A stretch of 46,194 nucleotides of DNA from positions 1 to 46,194 of the forward strand of contig JAUNKY010000015.1 in assembly GCA_030532515.1 (NCBI GenBank). Direction: 5' to 3'. Positions 34,570 through 46,139 of this stretch are shown here, in pieces (the first letter of the stretch is position 1; the number at the start of each line of letters is the position of its first letter). Below the pieces are notes generated by a model. It saw only the letters and a list, made by a program, of their open reading frames with translations, was not told the origin of the DNA and searched no databases. The stretch comes from Actinomycetaceae bacterium (GTDB taxonomy: Bacteria > Actinomycetota > Actinomycetes > Actinomycetales > Actinomycetaceae). The translations under genes were made by a program, and so were the position numbers.

Positions 34570-34956
34570 TCAGTTACTTTCCACCCCCTCAGTAGCCGCA
34601 TTCTTCCGCGCGAGTTTTTCTAAAGCTCGCGTTAACGCGCTATCCAAAAAGTCAGTAATTTGGGCAAAGTCGGCATCTTTACAGCCGGGTAAGACCCGGA
34701 TTACGAGGACGCTGTGCGCAGGTAATTGTTCAACCCGGGCGCGCATCAAATGGCGCAGCCGCCGCTTTGCTTGATTACGCTGGTTCGCACGTAGAAATAC
34801 CTTCTTAGGTACGACGAAACCGACGAGGGATTCTTTTGGAAAATCCTCGCCGGTTACTACGTGCGCTACCAGCGCATGGTTGCCTGCATGGACACCACGA
34901 CGCATTGCCAAACGGAAAAGTTCGGGATCCTTCAGGCGGTTGCCTGGTGATAACAC
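34570..34956 (-). CDS. rnpA: Ribonuclease P protein component
   Basis: The protein has 128 residues with GTG start at 34956 directly after the rpmH stop (TGA-GTG). [15 protein letters not shown] is the RNR motif that contacts RNase [31 protein letters not shown] and [13 protein letters not shown] are family blocks. It works with the catalytic RNA to mature tRNA 5' ends. No SD is needed if it is coupled to rpmH. Confidence 0.96.
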   Translation of the reverse strand: MLSPGNRLKDPELFRLAMRRGVHAGNHALVAHVVTGEDFPKESLVGFVVPKKVFLRANQRNQAKRRLRHLMRARVEQLPAHSVLVIRVLPGCKDADFAQITDFLDSALTRALEKLARKNAATEGVESN

Positions 34957-35094
34957 TCAGGCAGACAGCTTTGCGCGGCCCTTACGACGACGGTTAGCGA
35001 TGATTGCTCGACCGGCGCGGGTGCGCATGCGTAGACGGAAGCCGTGGGTCTTGGACCGACGACGGTTGTTTGGTTGGAAAGTGCGCTTAGACAC
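34957..35094 (-). CDS. rpmH: 50S ribosomal protein L34
   Basis: The protein has 45 residues: [20 protein letters not shown] and the basic tail [17 protein letters not shown]. The start is GTG 35092-35094, six bases after AGGAGG. The longer open frame to 35193 has no such signal and adds residues foreign to L34. It leads the rpmH-rnpA-yidD-yidC-jag-rsmG transcript. Confidence 0.97.
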   Translation of the reverse strand: MSKRTFQPNNRRRSKTHGFRLRMRTRAGRAIIANRRRKGRAKLSA

Positions 35095-35539
35095 GAGTTT
35101 CCTCCTAGTAGGGAGGGTATTTCTACAAGTAGTAATACCCACTGTCTGAAATTCGCCTGGGCGAATAATGGTCTCAGTGTGTAGAAAATACACACATACG
35201 AATAAAAACTTTACTACCCAAAGCCTGTGAAATCAATGCGAAGCGCCGGAAAATCAGGGTAATCTATGCCATTTTTTAAAATCCAAAAACAGCCACTTCC
35301 ACAATTGTGGGGAAGCTAAATTCACAATTTTCACGGCATTATTTCGAACTACAAATTTTCCACTTTGCTAAGTAAACACTAAGAATCACATGTTTGTGAT
35401 TATCTGTCACGTTATCCACAGAATTATCCCCAGAGTGTGGATAACTTTTTGGTTTTGGTGTACAAATATATAGGTATTAATGAGACATCGAAACAATAGA
35501 CGTGTCTAAAGTCACGTATTTCCTCAGGGGAGAGCCAAA
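35095..35539. promoter_or_regulatory. rpmH-dnaA divergent region with DnaA boxes
   Basis: This gap holds no gene. Perfect DnaA boxes lie at 35412-35420 (TTATCCACA) and 35436-35444 (TGTGGATAA), with TTATCCCCA at 35424-35432 between them. A weaker TTTTCCACT lies at 35356-35364. They flank the expected dnaA promoter, so they may autoregulate dnaA and/or form part of oriC. GTGTGTA-GAAAA-TACACAC (35177-35195) forms a hairpin in the rpmH leader. The dnaA SD is AGGGGAGAG just before the TTG start. Confidence 0.75.
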
Positions 35540-36946
35540 TTGGAGACTGTTAGCTTAAAAGTAGCTTGGGAAAAAGCCATCAGCGCTTTAAATCCCGAAG
35601 ATGCTGGTCCCGCTTTGAAATCAATCGTGGCTCAAACTATTGTTCTGGGCGACATTGACGGAACCATCCTTTTAGCAGTTCCCAACGAATGGTCTAAAAA
35701 CTACCTCGAAGCCCGCTCTTCCATCATCAACCCCCTGCTTTCCTTCTCCATTGACAGAGATGTCCGGATCGCCATCACTATCGATCCAACTTTAGAAAGC
35801 CGCGTAGAAACCGCCCTCGAAGAAGAAGAAATCGAAACCAGCCCAGAATTCGTGCCCAGCGCCGTATCGGCAACTGCACCCGCAAAAAATGAAGCCCCCT
35901 TCGATTCCCGTCTAAACCCCAAGTATGTTTTCGACACTTTCGTAATCGGTTCTTCAAACCGCTTCGCTAACGCTGCCGCCGCACAAACTGCGGAACAACC
36001 TGGTCGCGTCTATAACCCACTTTTCATCTACGGTGATTCCGGACTGGGTAAAACCCACCTAATCCACGCCATCGGAAACTACGCGCTGGAACTGGCCCCG
36101 CACCTAAAAGTTAAATACGTATCTTCAGAAGAATTCACGAATGACTTCATTAACTCCATTCGTGCTGCCCGCGGCGACGAATTCCAGCGTCGTTACCGCG
36201 AAATCGACATCTTGCTGATCGACGATATTCAGTTTATTCAGGGTAAAGAGCAGACCGTGGAAGAGTTTTTCCACACCTTCAACACCCTCTATAACGCCGG
36301 AAAACAGGTAATCATCACCTCCGATGTACCTCCCAAAATGCTCTCTGGCTTAGAAGACCGCTTACGCTCTCGCTTTGAAATGGGCCTAACCGTAGATATT
36401 AAGCCACCGGAACTGGAAACTCGTATCGCGATTTTGCGTAAGAAAACTATTGCCGAAAACCTCGACGTTGATAATGACGTTTTGGAATATATTGCCTCGC
36501 GGATCTCTTCAAATATTCGCGAACTAGAGGGCGCGCTAATTCGCGTAACCGCATACGCAAATCTAACGGGTCAAGAAATTAACCGCGCATTAGCAGAACT
36601 GGTTTTGAAAGACATTCTTTCTGACCCCGGTGATTCCGAAATTACAGTGGCTCTGATTATGGGTCAGATTGCCGACTATTTTGATGATGTTTCCATCGAT
36701 AAGCTGTGTTCAGCAGATCGTTCTCGTAACTTAGTGGAAGCGCGCCAAATCGCAATGTACCTATGCCGAGAGCTCACTGACCTATCGCTTCCAAAAATTG
36801 GACACGCTTTTGGGGGCCGCGACCACACCACGGTTATGCACGCCTACCGCAAGATTGCAAAAGAGCTGAACTTGAAACCAGAAGTCTATAAGCACGTTAC
36901 TGAGCTAACTTCGCGGATTAAGCGACAAGCTCGAAATGACAGCTAA
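35540..36946 (+). CDS. dnaA: Chromosomal replication initiator DnaA
   Basis: The protein has 468 residues, on the short side owing to a small domain II. Domain III has Walker [14 protein letters not shown] and Walker [17 protein letters not shown]. Domain IV has [14 protein letters not shown], the DnaA-box-reading helix. It binds TTATCCACA boxes, opens the origin and loads DnaB. The start is TTG at 35540 with AGGGGAGAG about five bases upstream; no ATG or GTG fits. Weak initiation and upstream boxes suggest tight autoregulation. Confidence 0.98.
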   Translation: METVSLKVAWEKAISALNPEDAGPALKSIVAQTIVLGDIDGTILLAVPNEWSKNYLEARSSIINPLLSFSIDRDVRIAITIDPTLESRVETALEEEEIETSPEFVPSAVSATAPAKNEAPFDSRLNPKYVFDTFVIGSSNRFANAAAAQTAEQPGRVYNPLFIYGDSGLGKTHLIHAIGNYALELAPHLKVKYVSSEEFTNDFINSIRAARGDEFQRRYREIDILLIDDIQFIQGKEQTVEEFFHTFNTLYNAGKQVIITSDVPPKMLSGLEDRLRSRFEMGLTVDIKPPELETRIAILRKKTIAENLDVDNDVLEYIASRISSNIRELEGALIRVTAYANLTGQEINRALAELVLKDILSDPGDSEITVALIMGQIADYFDDVSIDKLCSADRSRNLVEARQIAMYLCRELTDLSLPKIGHAFGGRDHTTVMHAYRKIAKELNLKPEVYKHVTELTSRIKRQARNDS

Positions 36947-37394
36947 ATTTAGTAAATTCGTTTAAATTTCCGGGGTTATCCACAAAAATCTGTGGATAAC
37001 CCCGTTTTTTCGTGGAAAACTTTCCCATTTACACTGCAAGATTGTGCATAAGAATTGTGACTCCCCTAGTTCATTCACACCCACCCGCAGTTAAACACAC
37101 CTTTATGAACACTCAATACACACCGCAAATTGCAGAAATATCAAAGAAATATCCCCTTATCCGCAGAATTCACAGCCCCTACTACTACGGCGAAATTAAT
37201 TTCTATAAGCAAACCTCGCGCACAGAGAATCCACAAGCACCCAACCTCCAGCCCGGTTCAAAACCAGCAGCAACTGAAATAGAGCAACCCTTTAAAATAA
37301 CAAGTCTGGCTAACAGGATGGATTAAAAACCACAAATGTCGTAAAGTAAAAAAGCTAGTAATTTATTCAAATCGCACTGAAATGGAGATGGATC
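36947..37394. other. dnaA-dnaN intergenic region, candidate oriC
   Basis: Apart from the box-bearing terminator, weaker DnaA boxes lie at 37043-37051 (TGTGCATAA) and 37157-37165 (TTATCCGCA), and GAATCCACA at 37227-37235. The segment is AT-rich, especially 37320-37375. In many actinobacteria oriC is here, but the box density is modest. An open frame on the plus strand (37012-37326) has no family features and is taken as chance. The dnaN promoter must lie near 37320-37390. Confidence 0.6.
36971..37010 (+). terminator. dnaA terminator built from two DnaA boxes
   Basis: CGGGGTTATCCACA (36971-36984) and TGTGGATAACCCCG (36991-37004) are perfect 14-bp arms around the loop AAAATC, followed by six T residues. 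The arms contain two perfect DnaA boxes (36976-36984 and 36991-36999) facing each other. The element is both a good intrinsic terminator and a DnaA-binding pair. Confidence 0.9.
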
Positions 37395-38528
37395 GTGAAG
37401 TTCACCGTATCACGCGACGTCCTGGCTGAAGCTGTAAACTGGACTGCTCGCACCGTACCTTCTCGGCCATCAAGCCCAATTTTGGCTGGTATTCGTATCA
37501 AAGCTGAAAACGAAACCCTCAGCCTTTCTTCCTTCGACTATGAAATTTCTGCACACGCAGAAGTAGAAGCTCAAGTTGAACAAACTGGTGACATTTTGAT
37601 TCAAGGTCGCCAACTAGCTTCCATCGCTAAAGCACTTCCCAACCGCGACGTTGAATGTGCTATTGAGGATAATAAGCTAGTTTTAAAATGTGGTAGCTCC
37701 CGCTTCGCCCTCGCAAATATGAATGTGGAAGACTACCCTACTTTGCCAGCCGTCCCACCGGTAAAAGGTAAAATTGATGCGCAAGTCTTTGCCCACACCA
37801 TTAACCAAGTGTCCGTAGCTGCAGCAACTGATGAAACTATTCCGTTGCTAACTGGTATTCGCATGGAAATTGAAGGCGATACGATTACGCTACTGGCAAC
37901 GGACCGTTACCGCTTGGCAATGCGTACTTTCCAATGGGAACCAGCTGAATCAGGAATTTCCACCTCCCTCTTGGTTAAAGCAAAGACTTTGAATGACGTT
38001 GCTAAGAATATGGCAGTTGCAGGTGAAGTTGAAGTTGCTTTTAACACTGGTGAAACTACTGGGCAATCACTAATTGGTTTCCGTGCCGGCGGGCGTCACA
38101 CCACCTCAACTTTGATGGATGGTGATTACCCACCAGTGCGCCGTCTTTTCCCAGAAACTACCGCTACTACGGCATTGGTAAATCGAGCAGATCTACTTGA
38201 AGCAGTTAAGCGTGTTTCCTTGGTCGCTGAACAAAAAACCTCCCTGCGCCTGGCGTTTTCCGCTGGACAGGTAGTTTTGGAAGCTGGCCAAGATGACAAC
38301 GCGCAGGCAACTGAAATCATTACTGCACAGCTAAATGGTGAAGATATCCGCACCGCTTTCAACCCACAGTATCTGCAGGCTGGTCTTTCTGCTTTGAATA
38401 CTCAGTACGTGCGTTTTTCCTTTACCGATGCTGCTAAGCCAGCAGTGCTAACTGGTCAGAATGAGCCTTTAGCAGAAGATGATCCAAGCTTCCGCTACCT
38501 GTTGATGCCAATTCGCTTTGGTGTCTAA
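37395..38528 (+). CDS. dnaN: DNA polymerase III beta sliding clamp
   Basis: The protein has 377 residues, normal length, with three clamp folds. FTVSRDVLAEAVNWTARTVPSRPSSPILAGI, LLATDRYRLAMRTFQW and the C-terminal RYLLMPIRFGV are standard. It holds polymerase III and repair enzymes on DNA. The start is GTG 37395 with TGGAGAT about six bases upstream. It is followed after 44 bp by recF. Confidence 0.98.
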   Translation: MKFTVSRDVLAEAVNWTARTVPSRPSSPILAGIRIKAENETLSLSSFDYEISAHAEVEAQVEQTGDILIQGRQLASIAKALPNRDVECAIEDNKLVLKCGSSRFALANMNVEDYPTLPAVPPVKGKIDAQVFAHTINQVSVAAATDETIPLLTGIRMEIEGDTITLLATDRYRLAMRTFQWEPAESGISTSLLVKAKTLNDVAKNMAVAGEVEVAFNTGETTGQSLIGFRAGGRHTTSTLMDGDYPPVRRLFPETTATTALVNRADLLEAVKRVSLVAEQKTSLRLAFSAGQVVLEAGQDDNAQATEIITAQLNGEDIRTAFNPQYLQAGLSALNTQYVRFSFTDAAKPAVLTGQNEPLAEDDPSFRYLLMPIRFGV

Positions 38529-38572
38529 ACAACTTACTCTTTAATCCAGGATTCCCGGGTTTTAGGCTTGCT

Positions 38573-39793
38573 ATGTACGTTTCACATTTGGCGTTAAATG
38601 ATTTTCGCTCATATCGTGAAACCCTTATCGAGCTAAATCCCGGGATTACTGTTTTACTGGGCTATAACGGACAAGGTAAAACTAATGCGGTAGAGGCAAT
38701 CGCCTACTTAGCTCACTTATCATCCCACCGAGTTAACGCCGATAACGCACTGGTACGCTTTCCCCAACCAGGAGAAAATCCTCCCCCAGCTGCAGTAGTC
38801 CGCGCAAAAGTAAACCGCGCTGGCAGAGAACGCATTCTGGAAATTGAAATTGTTAAGGGCCGGGCAAATCGTGCCCGTTTAAACCGGGTCGCAGCAAAAC
38901 CTAAAGACTTAGTTGGAGAAATCAAAGTTGTTGTTTTTGCTCCGGAAGATTTGCAGTTAGTTAAAGGTGACCCGGCTGGAAGACGGCACTTTCTGGATTC
39001 TGTAGCTACCCAAATGTGGCCTGCATACGCAGCTTTTAAAGCTGATTATGAACGAGTTTTAAAACAGCGCGCTTCTTTATTAAAACAACTTGGAAAAGCA
39101 CAAAAAAGTGGGCTTAAACCAGATTTTACAATGCTAGAAATATGGGATGAACAACTGGTTACTTTAGCTCGTCAGCTGGTGGCACTGCGGTTAAAACTCA
39201 TCGATACTTTAACTCTGCCCGCGCAGAAAGCGCATGAAACCGTTGCTGCCGGAGTTAAAGAGCTGCATTTAGAATATGCAAATTCTATTTTGGAAGCGCT
39301 TAATCAGTTACCGTCAGAAATTACCGATCCTCAGGCACTTAATCGGTTAGCTATTGATGATCCACCGCAGTATGAAAACTTGCTGCGACAAGCTTTAGTT
39401 GCCCAGCGTAGTAGTGAAGTTGCCCGCGGTGTTAACTTAGTGGGTCCACATAGAGATGATCTTTTACTGTGGTTAGATGAACTTCCTGTAAAAGGTTTCG
39501 CTTCTCATGGAGAGAGTTGGTCCGTTGCCCTAGCTTTACGACTGGGATGTTTTGAGATCCTTACTAAAGAAGACTATGACACGGTTGAAACACCAATTTT
39601 GATCTTAGACGATGTGTTTTCAGAGTTGGATGGGAAGCGTAGGTTAGCGCTTTTTGAAGCTATTAAGCCCGCCGAACAAGTCATTATTACCGCCGCAGTA
39701 GCAACTGATGTGCCTGCAGAAATTTCCGCTGATATTTTGTCAGTAAGTTTCGCAAAAGAAACCGGAAGCTCTTGTGCGAAGGAGCTACCATGA
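38573..39793 (+). CDS. recF: DNA replication and repair protein RecF
   Basis: The protein has 406 residues. Walker A GYNGQGKTNAVEA (30-42), the signature region and the Walker B/D-loop LILDDVFSELD near residue 345 are intact. It is an SMC-like ATPase that directs RecOR to gaps. The ATG has no clear SD. Its stop overlaps the DUF721 start in ATGA. Confidence 0.97.
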   Translation: MYVSHLALNDFRSYRETLIELNPGITVLLGYNGQGKTNAVEAIAYLAHLSSHRVNADNALVRFPQPGENPPPAAVVRAKVNRAGRERILEIEIVKGRANRARLNRVAAKPKDLVGEIKVVVFAPEDLQLVKGDPAGRRHFLDSVATQMWPAYAAFKADYERVLKQRASLLKQLGKAQKSGLKPDFTMLEIWDEQLVTLARQLVALRLKLIDTLTLPAQKAHETVAAGVKELHLEYANSILEALNQLPSEITDPQALNRLAIDDPPQYENLLRQALVAQRSSEVARGVNLVGPHRDDLLLWLDELPVKGFASHGESWSVALALRLGCFEILTKEDYDTVETPILILDDVFSELDGKRRLALFEAIKPAEQVIITAAVATDVPAEISADILSVSFAKETGSSCAKELP

Positions 39794-40350
39794 GTGAGCA
39801 AAACTCTGTGAATGACTATGCTCTGCAGGCTTTAGAGCGGCAGCAGGCGGCAGCGCGCAGACGCGGATACTTTCCCACCAGTGTGAGTTCTCGAAAGAGA
39901 GTAAAAGCAACTTTCGAAACTGATGACGCAGCTACTGGGGAGTTGAACGCAAGTAACTTGCGGACTTTACGCTATCGAGATACTCCGGGAATGGCGCGGG
40001 CGGATTTATTAACTGCAAATGACATTCCGAAAAAACTAGAGCAGGTTATGCAACGTATGGTTGCCACCCACGGGTGGAAAGCTGAGTTAAGTGTGGCGGC
40101 TTTGAGTGAAAACTGGAGCGAAGTGATTGGGGAAGCTTCGGCTGCGCACTGCTGGGTAGAAAGTTTTGATCCGGCTAAAAAAGTATTGCGTCTAGGCACC
40201 GATTCACAGGTTTGGGCCGCGCAGCTGCGCCTTTTGTTGCCGCAGTTGCAAGCAAAAATTACCGCCATGGTAGGTGATTCAGTGATCGAACAGGTAATTA
40301 TTTTAGGTCCGGAAGCAACTGCTCGGCGTCAGCAAGCTGATTTCGATTAG
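39790..40350 (+). CDS. DUF721 (DciA-like) protein
   Basis: From ATG 39790 the protein has 186 residues. AAGGAG lies six bases before it and the ATGA overlap with recF supports it over the longer frame from 39772. The DUF721 domain is in the C-terminal half, with W..VIGEASAAHCWVESFD, KVLRLGTDSQVWAAQLRLLLPQLQAKI. Members related to DciA help load DnaB in bacteria that lack DnaC/DnaI; this is the family reading, not shown by sequence alone. Its place beside recF and gyrB is standard in actinobacteria. Confidence 0.9.
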   Translation: MSEQNSVNDYALQALERQQAAARRRGYFPTSVSSRKRVKATFETDDAATGELNASNLRTLRYRDTPGMARADLLTANDIPKKLEQVMQRMVATHGWKAELSVAALSENWSEVIGEASAAHCWVESFDPAKKVLRLGTDSQVWAAQLRLLLPQLQAKITAMVGDSVIEQVIILGPEATARRQQADFD

Positions 40351-40361
40351 TAAAACTATCT

Positions 40362-40397
40362 GTTTGCGCATCTGTAGCCGGCTACAGATGCGCAAAC
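40362..40397. repeat. Perfect 36-bp palindrome
   Basis: The 36 bases from GTTTGCGCATCTGTAGCC to its complement are fully symmetric around 40379/40380. The arm word TTTGCGCAT recurs in the palindrome 27 bp further on. No T run follows on either strand, so it does not look like an ordinary terminator. Confidence 0.9.
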
Positions 40398-40418
40398 GGG
40401 CTAAAAAACAGTTAAACT

Positions 40419-40476
40419 GAATCATTTGCGCATGCGTAGGCACCTACGCATGCGCAAACAGTTTAAACAATGATTC
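40419..40476. repeat. Second palindrome with nested outer arms
   Basis: TTTGCGCATGCGTAGG (40425-40440) and CCTACGCATGCGCAAA (40443-40458) are perfect 16-bp arms around CA. Outer arms GAATCATT (40419-40426) and AATGATTC (40469-40476) are also complementary. It shares TTTGCGCAT with the first palindrome but diverges in the middle. Confidence 0.9.
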
Positions 40477-40779
40477 CAGGTTTCTTCGATACTAACGACA
40501 CGCACCTAAAATGTGGTGAGGCATACACTTTTCCTTTACATATTTCGGGCAAGTTTTGCACAGTCGAAAAACCCTTGAAAAATAAGGCTTTTGAGGCTTT
40601 TATCACAGGTTATCCACAACTTATCCACAGTCTTTGTCAGTAATTCACAGCGAAGCCGTGGAAACTATCCCCTACACCCTGTCTGCTCAGGGAAGAGAGG
40701 ATGCAAAAATGGTAGAATAATCAAGGATTATTGTGGAATTTTTCGCCCTCGAAAAAAGCGAAAAATCAAGTGCGAGTGA

Positions 40780-42828
<2,049 letters not shown>

Positions 42829-42865
42829 ACCTGAATGAAATATCCCGAAGCAGAAGATTGAAAAT

Positions 42866-45529
42866 ATGAGCGAAGATAAGAACACCCCTGAAAACGACGT
42901 AACTGCAAACGAGGCAACTGAAACTGAAACGATCGTAGACCCAGTGGAAGCAGCTGCCGTAGATGAAGGTCGCATTAACTACGTCGACATCGAAGCAGAA
43001 ATGCAAAACTCTTACCTGGCATACGCCATGTCCGTTATTGTCGGACGCGCCCTGCCAGAAGTAAGAGATGGTCTTAAACCCGTACACCGCCGCATTCTCT
43101 ATGCTATGTACGACGGAGGTTTCCGCCCCAACGCTGGCTTCTACAAGTGTATGCGTGTAGTTGGCGACGTTCTGGCGAAATTCCACCCGCACGGTGACGT
43201 CGCGGTTTACGATGCATTGGCTCGTCTGGTACAGCCTTGGTCCCTGCGCTACCCACTTATCGCCGGTCAGGGTAACTTCGGTTCCCCCGGTAACCTGGGC
43301 CCGGCAGCGCCCCGTTACACCGAATGTAAGATGGCTCCGCTAGCAATGGAAATGGTCCGCGATATTGACGAAGAAACCGTTGATTTCGTAGATAACTATG
43401 ACGGCCGCGACCAAGAACCAGTCGTGTTGCCCGCCCGCTTCCCGAACCTATTGGTTAACGGCTCTGAGGGTATTGCAGTTGGCATGGCCACCCGCATTCC
43501 GCCCCACAACTTACGAGAAGTAGCCGAGGGCGTCCAATGGTACTTAAATAATCCAGAAGCGACTCGCGAAGAACTGCTTAACGCTCTGATCGGGATTGTT
43601 AAAGGCCCTGATTTCCCTACCGGCGCCACCATTTTGGGACGCACCGCGATTGAACAGGTGTACCGTACGGGCCGTGGCTCCATCATCCAACGCGCCGTAG
43701 TTAATATTGAAGAAATCCAGAACCGTCAATGCCTGGTAGTTACCGAATTCCCCTACCAGGTAAACCCAGATAACTTGGCACTAAAGATCGCCCAACTGGT
43801 TAAAGACGGGGCTTTGACTGGCATTGCCGACATCCGCGACGAAACTTCCGACCGCTCTGGTCAGCGTCTGGTAATCGTCCTAAAGCGCGACGCGGTAGCT
43901 AAGGTAGTGCTTAACAACCTCTACAAGCGCACGGATCTGCAGTCTTCCTTCCCCGCAAATATGCTGGCCCTGGTAGATGGCGTGCCACGCACCCTGTCCT
44001 TGGACGGTTTCGTCCACTATTGGGTGAAGCACCAGATTGACGTTATTGTCCGCCGCACCAAGTTCCGCCTGGTAAAGGCAAAGGAACGCCTCCACATTTT
44101 GGAAGGCTACCTGAAGGCACTGGATGCGTTGGATGAAGTGATCGCCTTGATTCGCCGCTCGGCCACTGTGGAAGATGCGCGCGAAGGTCTGATGGAGTTG
44201 CTAAAGATTGACGAAGTTCAAGCTGACGCCATTTTGGCCATGCAGTTACGTCGTTTGGCCGCCCTCGAACGGCAAAAGATTCTGGACGAGCACGCCCAGC
44301 TGGTGGCCCGCGTGAAGGATCTGGAAGAAATTATCGTTACCCCGGCTCGCCAACGCGCGATTGTCAGTGAAGAACTGGCTGAAATCGTAGAGCGTTTCGG
44401 GGATGAGCGCCGCACCGAAATTGTGCCGTTTAATGGTGAAATGACGGATGAGGACCTGATTCCAGAAGAAGAAGTGGTAGTCACAATTACGCGCGACGGC
44501 TATGCGAAGCGCACGCGTGTTGACAACTACAAGGCACAGCACCGCGGGGGTAAGGGTGTGCGCGGCGCTAAACTGCGTCAAGATGACGTGGTTGAGCACT
44601 TCTTCGTGACCACCACCCACCACTGGCTGCTATTCTTCACCAACTTGGGACGCGTCTACCGTGCAAAGGGATACGAGATTCCCGAGGGCGGTCGTGACTC
44701 GCGCGGTCAGCACGTCGCAAACTTGCTGGCATTCCAACCTGACGAAGCGATTTCGCAGGTACTGGCAATCCGCGACTATGAACAGGCTTCCTACCTGGTA
44801 CTGGCAACTAAGTCCGGTTTGGTTAAGAAGACGGCGTTGGGAGACTACAACTCGCCTCGTTCCGGCGGTTTGATTGCGATTAACTTGCGTTCTGACGAGG
44901 ACGGTCAGGTAGACGAATTAGTGTCTGCAGCTCTTGTAAACGCTGAAGATGACCTGATTTTGGTTTCTCGCGGTGGACAATCGCTGCGTTTCAACTGTAC
45001 TGATGAGGCTGTGCGCCCGATGGGTCGTTCCACTTCCGGCGTGCGCGGTATGCGTTTCCGAGAAGATGACGCGCTGCTGACGATGGAAGTTATTGAACAC
45101 GACTCTGACCTGCTGGTCGTTACTGAGGGCGGTTTCGCGAAGCGTTCTGCGATTGACACTTATCCGGTGCGCGGACGTGGCGGCCTGGGTGTGAAGGTAG
45201 CGAACCTAGTTGAAGATCGTGGCGGACTGGTTGGGGCTTTGAAGGTCCACGAAGAGGATGAAGTCTTAGTTATCATGGAGTCAGGCAATATCGTGCGGAT
45301 TCCGGTAGCTGAAATTTCCCGTACTGGACGTACTACGCAGGGTGTGACTTTCGCTCGCCCATCTGAAGGCGATCGCATCATTGCCGTAGCACGTAACTTG
45401 GAAACCAGTCTTGATGAGGCAGCTGATGAAGGCACTGAAGCGGCTTTAGAAGCTACCGAATCAGCAACCGATACCACCGAAGAAACCGTTGTGGAAACTC
45501 AAGCACCACAAGTAGAGGAGGCTAAGTAG
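42866..45529 (+). CDS. gyrA: DNA gyrase subunit A
   Basis: The protein has 887 residues. The breakage-reunion domain includes [27 protein letters not shown] and the catalytic tyrosine Tyr151 in PRYTECKMA. The quinolone pocket reads [14 protein letters not shown]: Val112 stands where E. coli has Ser83, while Asp116 (E. coli Asp87) is kept. C-terminal beta-pinwheel repeats such as [10 protein letters not shown] follow, then an acidic Thr/Glu-rich tail. Base composition shifts from C-rich to G-rich near the middle. Confidence 0.98.
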   Translation: MSEDKNTPENDVTANEATETETIVDPVEAAAVDEGRINYVDIEAEMQNSYLAYAMSVIVGRALPEVRDGLKPVHRRILYAMYDGGFRPNAGFYKCMRVVGDVLAKFHPHGDVAVYDALARLVQPWSLRYPLIAGQGNFGSPGNLGPAAPRYTECKMAPLAMEMVRDIDEETVDFVDNYDGRDQEPVVLPARFPNLLVNGSEGIAVGMATRIPPHNLREVAEGVQWYLNNPEATREELLNALIGIVKGPDFPTGATILGRTAIEQVYRTGRGSIIQRAVVNIEEIQNRQCLVVTEFPYQVNPDNLALKIAQLVKDGALTGIADIRDETSDRSGQRLVIVLKRDAVAKVVLNNLYKRTDLQSSFPANMLALVDGVPRTLSLDGFVHYWVKHQIDVIVRRTKFRLVKAKERLHILEGYLKALDALDEVIALIRRSATVEDAREGLMELLKIDEVQADAILAMQLRRLAALERQKILDEHAQLVARVKDLEEIIVTPARQRAIVSEELAEIVERFGDERRTEIVPFNGEMTDEDLIPEEEVVVTITRDGYAKRTRVDNYKAQHRGGKGVRGAKLRQDDVVEHFFVTTTHHWLLFFTNLGRVYRAKGYEIPEGGRDSRGQHVANLLAFQPDEAISQVLAIRDYEQASYLVLATKSGLVKKTALGDYNSPRSGGLIAINLRSDEDGQVDELVSAALVNAEDDLILVSRGGQSLRFNCTDEAVRPMGRSTSGVRGMRFREDDALLTMEVIEHDSDLLVVTEGGFAKRSAIDTYPVRGRGGLGVKVANLVEDRGGLVGALKVHEEDEVLVIMESGNIVRIPVAEISRTGRTTQGVTFARPSEGDRIIAVARNLETSLDEAADEGTEAALEATESATDTTEETVVETQAPQVEEAK

Positions 45530-45936
45530 TGAGCACCATGCATGAAACCCTAGAGGTGGATGAACTAAGTGACGATGTTCCCCGTCAGCTCACGCTTACG
45601 GTTGCGCGCGTTGATTTATGGAGCGTCGCAAAGATTGGCTTCTTGCTTTCTGTAGCTGGTGCCATCATCTTGAACGTGATGACTTTAGTGATTTGGCTGA
45701 TGTTAGACGCGATGCACGTCTTTGGGGCGATTGAAGAGTTCCTAACGCGTATCGGCGCGGATAACTTCGTTAACTTGCTGAAGTACCTGCATCTGCCACA
45801 AGTTATGTCGATGACAACTTTGGTTGGGGTGGCAAATATTGTGCTTCTAACGGCACTTTCCACCCTGATTGCACTGATTTACAACCTGGTTGCTTCTTTA
45901 GTTGGCGGCTTGCGTGTCACTTTGATGGACGAGTAA
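45529..45936 (+). CDS. DUF3566 transmembrane protein
   Basis: The protein has 135 residues; the GTG start shares one base with the gyrA stop (TAGTG). Two helices, about 34-60 (AKIGFLLSVAGAIILNVMTLVIW) and 92-122, flank a middle segment with FLTRIGADNFVNL. The position after gyrA and before tRNA-Ile/Ala is typical for DUF3566 in actinobacteria. The family function is unknown. It is clearly co-expressed with gyrase. ATG 45538 is an alternative start. Confidence 0.9.
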   Translation: MSTMHETLEVDELSDDVPRQLTLTVARVDLWSVAKIGFLLSVAGAIILNVMTLVIWLMLDAMHVFGAIEEFLTRIGADNFVNLLKYLHLPQVMSMTTLVGVANIVLLTALSTLIALIYNLVASLVGGLRVTLMDE

Positions 45937-46042
45937 ATCGGCTTTCTAACGGGCGAAACTTTTTAGTGCTCCACTTCACCTTTGGTGTATTTGGCATTTA
46001 TGGGTTAAGTCAGTTAGACTTTTATAGTGCGAAACGCACGGA

Positions 46043-46116
46043 GGGCCTATAGCTCAGTCGGTTAGAGCGCTTCCCTGATAAGGAAGAGGTCGCTGGTTCG
46101 AGTCCAGCTAGGCCCA
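46043..46116 (+). tRNA. tRNA-Ile (GAU)
   Basis: The acceptor arms GGGCCTA and TAGGCCC pair perfectly. The anticodon loop CTGATAA gives GAU, and GGTTCGAGTCC is the T arm. The 3' CCA is not encoded. It lies about 107 bp after DUF3566, the usual place. Confidence 0.98.
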
Positions 46117-46134
46117 CTGTTCCTAACGGAACAG
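46117..46134 (+). other. Hairpin between the tRNA genes
   Basis: CTGTTCC (46117-46123), loop TAAC, GGAACAG (46128-46134). It fills the 23-bp spacer and could guide RNase processing of a joint tRNA transcript. Confidence 0.6.
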
Positions 46135-46139
46135 CCTTT

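Noticed and set aside
37012..37326. Open frame of 104 codons between dnaA and dnaN
   Set aside because: No SD, no family features, and it overlaps the dnaA terminator tail and DnaA boxes in a candidate origin. Best explained as chance.
40362..40476. Ordinary Rho-independent terminators of the recF-DUF721 transcript
   Set aside because: Stems are long, but no T run follows either palindrome on the plus strand. Termination is not excluded, but it is not the simplest reading.
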